From positions 45,003,864 through 45,067,863 of the forward strand of contig OZ024863.1 of the NCBI GenBank assembly GCA_964017155.1: a stretch of 64,000 bases of DNA. Reading direction: 5' to 3'. Of the stretch, positions 47,101 to 64,000 are shown piece by piece (within the stretch, counting starts at the first letter, position 1; the number at the start of each line of letters is the position of its first letter). The stretch comes from Oasisia sp. SBJ-2009. Lineage: Eukaryota; Annelida; Polychaeta; Sabellida; Siboglinidae. Under the pieces are notes generated by a model. That model was not told where the DNA came from. It saw only the letters and a list, made by a program, of their open reading frames with translations, and did not search any database. Position numbers and translations under genes: made by a program.

Positions 47101-47196
47101 GAAATGTTTCAGTTCTCGTATCACACAAACGTTCCAGTGCAGTGGCTTGGTTTTTGCATTGTACGGGCCATGTACCCCAGGTAGATGTTATAATTA

Positions 47197-47200
<4 letters not shown>
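44109..47200. other. Intergenic, no recognised gene
   Basis: AT-rich DNA with only short chance open frames on both strands. One ~30-bp string, ATTTTCTGGCTTCTTGAATT at 46712, recurs at the very end of the window (63968) and may mark a dispersed repeat. Confidence 0.6.
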
Positions 47201-47238
<38 letters not shown>

Positions 47239-47242
47239 ATAT

Positions 47243-48199
47243 GTCAGTCAGTCAGTCAGTCAGTCAGTCAGTCAGTCAGTCAGTCAGTCAGTCAGTCAGT
47301 CAGTCAGTCAGTCAGTCAGTCAGTCAGTCAGTCAGTCAGTCAGTCAGTCAGTCAGTCAGTCAGTCAGTCAGTCAGTCAGTCAGTCAGTCAGTCAGTCAGT
47401 CAGTCAGTCAGTCAGTCAGTCAGTCAGTCAGTCAGTCAGTCAGTCAGTCAGTCAGTCAGTCAGTCAGTCAGTCAGTCAGTCAGTCAGTCAGTCAGTCAGT
47501 CAGTCAGTCAGTCAGTCAGTCAGTCAGTCAGTCAGTCAGTCAGTCAGTCAGTCAGTCAGTCAGTCAGTCAGTCAGTCAGTCAGTCAGTCAGTCCGTCCGT
47601 CCGTCCGTCCGTCCGTCCGTCCGTCCGTCCGTCCGTCCGTCCGTCCGTCCGTCCGTCCGTCCGTCCGTCCGTCCGTCCGTCCGTCCGTCCGTCCGTCCGT
47701 CCGTCCGTCCGTCCGTCCGTCCGTCCGTCCGTCCGTCCGTCCGTCCGTCCGTCCGTCCGTCCGTCCGTCCGTCCGTCCGTCCGTCCGTCCGTCCGTCCGT
47801 CCGTCCGTCCGTCCGTCCGTCCGTCCGTCCGTCCGTCCGTCCGTCCGTCCGTCCGTCCGTCCGTCCGTCCGTCCGTCCGTCCGTCCGTCCGTCCGTCCGT
47901 CCGTCCGTCCGTCCGTCCCTCCCTCCCTCCCTCCCTCCCTCCCTCCCTCCCTCCCTCCCTCCCTCCCTCCCTCCCTCCCTCCCTCCCTCCCTCCCTCCCT
48001 CCCTCCCTCCCTCCCTCCCTCCCTCCCTCCCTCCCTCCCTCCCTCCCTCCCTCCCTCCCTCCCTCCCTCCCTCCCTCCCTCCCTCCCTCCCTCCCTCCCT
48101 CCCTCCCTCCCTCCCTCCCTCCCTCCCTCCCTCCCTCCCTCCCTCCCTCCCTCCCTCCCTCCCTCCCTCCCTCCCTCCCTCCCTCCCTCCCTCCCTCCC
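47243..48199. repeat. Compound tetranucleotide array CAGT, CCGT, CCCT
   Basis: Three homogeneous blocks follow one another: about 87 GTCA/CAGT units (47243-47592), 81 CCGT units (47593-47916) and about 70 CCCT units (47917-48199). Adjacent units differ by one base at each boundary. A TA tract precedes and a GT tract follows. The tetramers contain no stop codons in several frames, so long Ser-Val-Gln, Ser-Val-Arg and Ser-Leu-Pro open frames appear on both strands but are not genes. Confidence 0.98.
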
Positions 48200-48742
48200 C
48201 TCCTTTGTGTGTGTATATGTTTGTGTGTGTGCACGCGCGCTGACTCTGTTCAGAGGCAGCATGACATGTTCAATGAGTTTTGTACAGTACAGCCATCCTG
48301 CCTCTCTGTAGTAGCAGGTAGCAAAATAATTTGGTCGATACCTAGAATAGTTCAAAACCTGTTTTTGCAAAGTAAGCCCATTGTCGAATGAAATGTCAAA
48401 CACATTAATAATTTAGCCTTCCTGCGATGTCTCCATTAACATTAAGCACTATCGGTCTCCAGATGATTACGCCCCACAAAACGTATAACATTAAACACTA
48501 TTGTTAACGTGTAAACATTCAAGCCAGCGACAATAAATCGATAAATGCAATTAATTATAGTGCCGCTAGATGTTTTCATTTAACAACTTGTCTAACAAAA
48601 TTATATTGATGACATGCCTTTGTAATTAAGTGGCCAATTACGACGTCAGCAAACCGCGACCCGTGGTCAAAGTTGGCCTGATGACGTTTCTAAATGGCCC
48701 GCGAGAGCCACACAGTGAATAAGAAATTGTCAAGTACAACAA

Positions 48743-49790
48743 TAAAATATTCAAGATCCCAAATATTTTATTGTTCGTTTAAAACATCACATTAAAAACG
48801 GATTTTTTTTCTATAGTTACAATACTAAGACACATTAAAATGATAATAATGCTAATCAGCACTACAATTGGTAAAGTACGTAAATTAACCATATCAATAT
48901 AAGTACTCTAAATAATAAAAAACAAGTAATATTTCTTAAAAGGCTCTTTGATAAGACACGGTATGATAACATTAATAATATTTACAAAAATTGGTAAATA
49001 AATAAGATTAAATAAATCAGTAGTACAATAAGTGTATGGAATAAAAGTGTAATAGTACATCAAAATTTAGCATTCAAAATTAAAATGGCAGAGGGTATAA
49101 ACGATTTCTTGAATAGATTAATTTTAGCTAGTGGAACTTTTAGACGTCTCACTGATATGATGGACGTTTCTGAAAAGCTTCATTCAGAGAATGCTAGGAT
49201 CGTACAATATTTGTCTGGCTTTATTTTTCAGTGCTGCGCAGCATTGTATATACTGGGCAGGTGTTTCTGTTCGTTACCAATCACCTTGCAAACTGTGTAG
49301 ACAACAACACGAGCAAGCTTTATTTTATTCTTGGGACTGACATTTCCATACCACGTAATTGTTTTAAAAGATATAACGCTCTCTATTAAACCCCTGTAAA
49401 AAGTTGGAGAATGTGCTGGCTAACATGATCACAGAATGATAAGCTTTCATCAAGTAAAGTACCTAGATACTTAAAGCTCTTGACTATTTCCATATCTTGA
49501 TTACCTATGAATATCGGTTTTGGAGGCTAATTAATCCTCCCCCCTCCAAACATTAACTCTTTAGTTTTAGTTGTACTAAGTTTAAGAAAGCTGGACTTAA
49601 ACAGACAAGTTACCGCATCGATTTGAAGATACTCAGAAAGAGAGAGTTCATCATTAAGACGACCTACATACTTGATCAGGGTAAGAAATGAATTGTTACA
49701 CGGTATGTCGTTCGTATAAATTAAAAACAGAATTGGGGAAAGCACGCATCCTTGTGGAGCTCCGGTATTGACTACTTGAATGTCAATTGC
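48743..49790 (-). mobile_element. Degenerate L2/CR1-like LINE 3' half
   Basis: The minus strand reads GAPQGCVLSPILFLIYTNDI, then a KYLGTLLDESLSF block and the C-terminal RRLKVPLAK...KSFIPSAILILN tail, with several stops. The usual YADD catalytic box is degraded to YVGR. The 3' end near 48750 resembles the fragment inside intron 11 of the SEC14-like gene. Confidence 0.8.
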
Positions 49791-50079
49791 GGCGACATGA
49801 TCAGTTTGTGGCTTTTATTGCAAAATAATGTTGTACGGGTATACGTTATACCTGTTATAGCATACTGACCGTCCAAAGATGTTTTCATGTCCCATTTTGG
49901 TATTTGAAATAGACGTAGTAAGGAGCCGCTTACTCACTGTAACAATCGACCACGAGGCGTTTTCAAAACCGTTGTATGCGTGGCTAAAAGCCCAGAAGGA
50001 AATGCACGATCACGTGCTGTCGTGTCGTGTATTTGTTGTCATTCGTAATGGTTGGTATGAAGTCAGTTTTTATGTATTT

Positions 50080-52990
50080 AGCTGAGGCCTGAGCCTCACC
50101 CCACGACAGCCCCATCTCTCTCAGCTCGGCCATCACTGTCTGTCACCACGTCATCTTTAGCCGTCCTCGCTTCCTATTTCCAGGTGGTGTCCATCTCAGT
50201 GGGGATGCTGTCTCCGGGCATTCGCAGGACGTGTCCTAGCCATCTCAGCCATCGGCGTTTGATTTCGAGGACAGCACTGTTGCAACCCGTCTTCTTATAT
50301 AGAGGTCCACGTTGGAAATTTTATTTGGCCAGAATATTCGGCAGATCTTTCTCAGACATCCATTGTGGAACGCATCGATCCCCTTTAACCACTCGCCAGC
50401 ACTCTGAGCCATACAGTAGGATGGACTTCACATTACTGTTGTAAAGTGTTATCTTTGTTTTGGTGGTGTACTGGTTAGAATTCCAAATGTTCTGCAGTTT
50501 GGCGAAAGCACAGCGGGCTTTACCGAGTCTTGCCTCCATTGTCTTTGCTGATGAGACTACCCAGGTAAGTAAAGTCCTGTACAAACTCAAGTGGTTCACC
50601 ATTTAAGGTAACAGATGCGGTTGGTGTGGTGTTGAAGCTCATCACTTGTGTCTTGGATGTATTGATGGTAAGCCAAGTTTGCTTTGCATATCTCTCTAAT
50701 CTATCAGTTTTATCCTGCAGATGGTCAAGCTTTACGGATAGAAATGCAAAGGTCATAAGCAAAGTCGAGGTCTTCTAACTGGGAAAAGAGAGTCCACTGG
50801 ATACCCCTGGGTTTATCTGATGTAGTTTTCCGCCTAACCCAGTCAATGACGACCAAGAAGAGGATGGGCGAGAGGATACATCCCTGTCTAACACCCGATT
50901 TCAATGGGAACCACTCAGAGGATCTATTACTGAGGATGACACTGCATTCAAAATGGCTGTAGAACGTCTCTATCAGTGAAACAATCTTTAGAGGTACTCC
51001 ATAGGATCTTAGGATCTTCCACAGAGTGTCATGGTGGATACTGTCAAAGGCCTTTTTGAAATCAATGAAGTTGATATACAGTGGGCAGTTCCATTCTAGA
51101 GTCTGCGCTATGATGTTTCTCAATGCAAAAATCTGATCAGTGCATCCTATTCTCTTCCGGAATCCCGCTTGTTCTTGCCTCAGCTTCTTGTCAATAGATG
51201 TCTCGATTCTTCCAAGAAGGATTCTACAGAAGACTTTGCTCGGGATGGACAAGAGTGTGATTCCTCGCCAATTGTCACAGACTTGGAGGTTGCCTTTCTT
51301 AGGGATCTTTATAATGAGTCCTTTGCCCCAGTCACTTGGGATAGTCTCTTTGTCCCAAATGGTGTCGAACAAGTTAGTTAGGACTCTTGTAGCTGTACTG
51401 AGGTCGGCCTTCAACATTTCAGCACGAATGGAGTCTATGCCTGAGGCTTTTCCACTCTTCATATCTTTGATGGCATTTCTAATTTCCGCTTCTGTTGGGG
51501 GGACTGGTGTCGATGTTGAGGTTATCTGGCACTGGTGGGGGGTCGGCAGGTTCATCTGGCTGAGGGTGGTTTAGGACTTCACAGAAATATTCAACCCATC
51601 TATCAGCTTGTTCACGTTCAGTTGTAATAGTGTTGCCATCTTTGCCTTTCACAGGGGCAGAGTGAGTAGTGTAATTACCACAAAGACGTTTGGTGATCTT
51701 GTAGACAATGCTCGGTTCACCTCTTGCTGCAGCCCTCTCAGCTTCTGCCGCTAGCCCTTCTACGTAGGCCCTCTTGTCACTCCTGGCACTCTTCTTCACT
51801 TCCTTGTCTTTGCCTTTGTATGCTTCTTGGACTTGTTGTTGGAGTCTCGCTGATTTGGTACTCAGTATCTTGATTTTGAGTTGTTTCCGCTCCTCAATCT
51901 TTTTCCATGTTTCCGGTATTAGCCATTCCTTGTGGTTCTTCTTCTTGTGGCCCAATACTTTGGTAGCTACTTCGACATAGGTCTTCTTGATGGTGTCCCA
52001 CTTGTTGGTAGCGTCGTGGTCAGGCTCCTCTGATGTGTCTGTTAATGCACTGAAGCGGTTTCTCAGCTCCAAAACGAACTCCTGTTTGGTGACTGGGCGT
52101 GCGAGTCTAGTGACATCTAGTTGTTTACGGCGCTGACTGTCTGGTACCACTTTGTGAAGCTTCAACTTGACGCGTGCGGTTACCAAGTAGTGGTCACAAT
52201 AAAGGTCAGGTCCACGGCAAACTCTCACATCTTGAAGGGACCTACGCCATTTTCCATTGATGATAATGTGGTCGATTTGATTGCTTGTCCTACCATCAGG
52301 TTATTTCCAGGTGAGCTTGTGGATGTCCCGGTGTGCAAAGATGGTACCTCCAATTACATAGTTGTTGTTCAAGCAGAAGTCAACAAGCCGTTCACCATTG
52401 TCATTCATCAGGCCACAATCATGTTTGCCCATGGCTCTTTCGCAGTTGGAGTTTTCAGAACCAACTTTGGCATTCATGTCTCCGATGATCAGAAGCATGT
52501 CATGTTGTGGAACTTTGGCGACTGCTTGTTGCAGCTGTTTGTACCAGTCTTCCTTGTCCTCTTTGTCAGATTCATTGGTTGGGGCGTAACACAGAATGAT
52601 TGTAAGCTTGCATTGTTTGGAGTTGAAGCATGCTTTCATTATCCTATCACTGATCGGTTCCCATTCCAGCAAGGTGTTGGCCTTCTGCTTGGAGATTACA
52701 AGGGCTACACCACGCATATGTGTGTCCTCATGTCCTGAGTATAATATGGTTGAACCATCATGGGTCACCTGTCGCCCGGACCCAGTCCATCGACAATCGC
52801 TAACCCCTAGGATGTCCAGTCTGTATCTTTTCATCTCGCGGATGACTTGTGCTAACTTTGAGGCCTCGTTCATTGTACGGGCATTCCATGTCCCTGTGCT
52901 GATCTTAGTTTTGGGCCTTCCTGGTGTAGGCTTTCAGCAGGTGTGGTCATACTGCCAGGCTGGCTCAAGTCTGCTATGGGGCTCCTTGTA
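50080..52990 (-). mobile_element. Near full-length LINE with endonuclease and reverse transcriptase, inactivated
   Basis: From its 5' end it reads an APE-type endonuclease (KISTGTWNARTMNEASKL, RRLDILGVSD-like, GDMNAKVG, DHYLV). A linker follows (AEAERAAARGEPSIVYKITK), then reverse transcriptase (AEMLKADLSTATRVLTNLFD; NWRGITLLSIPSKVF; QEQAGFRKRIGCTDQIFALR; SGVRQGCILSPILFLVVIDW). The catalytic box is FAYD instead of FADD near 50750-50772, and an extra T just after it shifts the frame. The C-terminal tail (ILLYGSECWRV, RRWLRWLGHVLRMPG) follows in other frames. The 3' UTR is truncated relative to the copy in the SEC14-like intron. Confidence 0.9.
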
Positions 52991-54123
52991 GTAGTTTCGA
53001 TTGTTGTAGTTTCCGTAACATAATTTATTTTATAGGGTGGGGTTGAACACCTTTATAGCCAATAACAATTAATTAACTAACTGCCAGACCCAGCCAGGAG
53101 CACGGCTCCCAGTTGGTAAAGGTCAAAGAGTGGGTGCCACTCCAAAAATGTGGGTGTCACTCCACACGTAAGGACATAATATAACAATAAAGACAAGAAT
53201 TTATCTTAGTATCCCACATTGTGATTTTACTTCCAATTAGTCTATATAACGAATTTAATTGTATGCCTTTATGGTAGAATGTTTTATATTTAATAACTTA
53301 TGCTATTACCTCTTACATAAATTGTCATGCCACGTTACCCTTACTAGATAAACTGTGTTACCATGAACGCTATGATGGAATGCGAGCGTCATATGTAGTT
53401 CCTCCCCCGTAGGGTCACGACCTCGCTCTTTCGGAATTTGAGTGACAACGCGGCGATTTTAGTGACAGCGTTATAATCATTCGACGTTTAACATTACGAA
53501 GTCAGTTCTGTTTCGTTAAAACATTTATTGGAGTCGGGATGCTACAATAGGTATAACATATACTGATTAACATGATTTTGCAATAAAACTAAAAAAGCCA
53601 CGAACTGCATGATCATGTCGCTTTAAACACCTCCTAATATTGTGCATTTAAAACAGCTGCGAAGTGTCCACCGCATTCATTGGCCACTGTTTCACAGCTT
53701 TCACGATTGATTTAACACACTTCATTTGCTTGAAAGTCGGCAGAGGGAAACCATGTCCGAACGGCCGAGTGGTGCGCGAGTGATGGAACGGTAGACGTCC
53801 TTGACGGTTATGTAGCGATTGTCAAGAGTTACCATCCCTACTTGCACATGTCACCTGCTACTGCTAGTTAACTAATTAGACGGGACGTCTAATATGATTG
53901 CTGACATTACAGCTAAAGGTCGAAGGTGTACTTTCGTAATCACACAGCAACGGGAAATGTTTGCTGCGACGTGTTGCGATAACAACAAATATCATGATTT
54001 TTTTTTTATTCTCGCTCGAACGACGTCCATTGAACGACCGACGCATCGAGCTAATTGGTCGTCATTCTCAGCGTTTCAAAATTCCAGTAACTGCGTTGCT
54101 TCAGTAGCGTATTACTGGATGCC
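52991..54123 (+). other. Upstream region of the channel gene
   Basis: No gene recognised. A short duplicated GTGGGTG(C/T)CACTCCA motif near 53133 and 53148 may be the LINE 5' UTR. The last part holds the channel's promoter and leader. An out-of-frame ATG at 54119 overlaps the channel start, and an in-frame TAA at 54088 confirms that the ATG at 54124 is the first available start. Confidence 0.5.
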
Positions 54124-63535
<9,412 letters not shown>

Positions 63536-64000
63536 TGGTCGGCAAAACAACAATTTAGCATGTGAAGCTGGATGTCAAATATTGCGCTGACATCTCGCTG
63601 TCACATCTGACTAATGCAGCAAACGTTTGTACATTGCAATCAACGCCACTAGATTGTATTTTCCTAACGGCGAAACGTGTATCATTTAAATGTTCATCAC
63701 TTATAGTCAACCGGTCACACGTTTTGTAGTCGGTGGGTCGGTTAGTTATTCAGTTTGTAACTCTATCTCTCTTTATATCAATATGTTTCCAGGCGCCGAG
63801 GTCCATCAGCATATTGTGTGTTAATTCATTACATTTGGCAATTGAGGTTGTATTTAAAAATAGAAAAAATATGTTGAATTAAATATTTATTGTTATCAAA
63901 ATCTTTCATTAAATTTTTTGCATTGATATATGTGTTTAACCAACTAGAAATACAAGTTGTCATGAAATATTTTCTGGCTTCTTGAATTTGTTCCTTAGCC
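63536..64000 (+). other. 3' flank of the channel gene
   Basis: Presumably 3'-UTR and flank; no gene. The last 33 bp (TATTTTCTGGCTTCTTGAAT...) repeat a string at 46711, so a dispersed element may begin here and run past the window. Confidence 0.4.

Noticed and set aside
47099..48403. Open frames of up to 430 codons (Ser-Val-Gln, Ser-Val-Arg, Ser-Leu-Pro; Arg-Glu-Gly-Gly on the other strand)
   Set aside because: They are stop-free only because the tetranucleotide repeat lacks stop codons; several frames on both strands are open at once and the flanks are non-coding.
51140..52991. Plus-strand open frames
   Set aside because: Antisense of the LINE endonuclease/reverse transcriptase on the minus strand.

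Overview
This is animal nuclear DNA. Genes are split by GT-AG introns of 0.1 to 10 kb, coding density is low, and the window is loaded with microsatellites, minisatellites, SINEs, LINE fragments and MITE-like elements. A nuclear receptor of the HR3/ROR type, a CRAL-TRIO plus GOLD protein and an ASIC/FaNaC-like degenerin channel together suggest an invertebrate, plausibly a marine lophotrochozoan (mollusc, annelid or brachiopod). The phylum cannot be fixed from the sequence alone.

Layout. (1) 5513-24083, minus strand: a complete HR3/ROR (NR1F) nuclear receptor in ten coding exons whose phases all join, giving 436 residues, or about 482 if an upstream ATG is used. Its introns hold a 53-bp minisatellite, a pogo-like MITE with a TA duplication and a tRNA-derived SINE. 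(2) 24.1-31.8 kb: intergenic DNA with the HR3 promoter side, long microsatellites, a GC-only G-rich array and a decayed LINE. (3) 31813-43940, plus strand: a complete SEC14-like lipid-transfer gene in twelve exons (420 residues). Its introns carry a SINE, a THAP-transposon relic with ~100-bp inverted repeats, a second SINE family and a nested LINE pair. (4) 44-54 kb: intergenic DNA with a striking ~960-bp compound tetranucleotide array (CAGT, then CCGT, then CCCT) and two degenerate minus-strand LINEs. (5) 54124-63535, plus strand: a DEG/ENaC (ASIC/FaNaC-like) channel in ten exons. Exon 8 carries about 500 codons between the conserved Cys-Pro turn and the second membrane helix, where relatives have only a few dozen residues, and its reading frame breaks once.

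The three genes do not form an operon or an obvious pathway. HR3 and the SEC14-like gene lie head to head, about 7.7 kb apart. Both families are tied to sterol or lipid ligands in other animals, but a regulatory link here is only inference. The most unusual feature is the enlarged extracellular domain of the channel.
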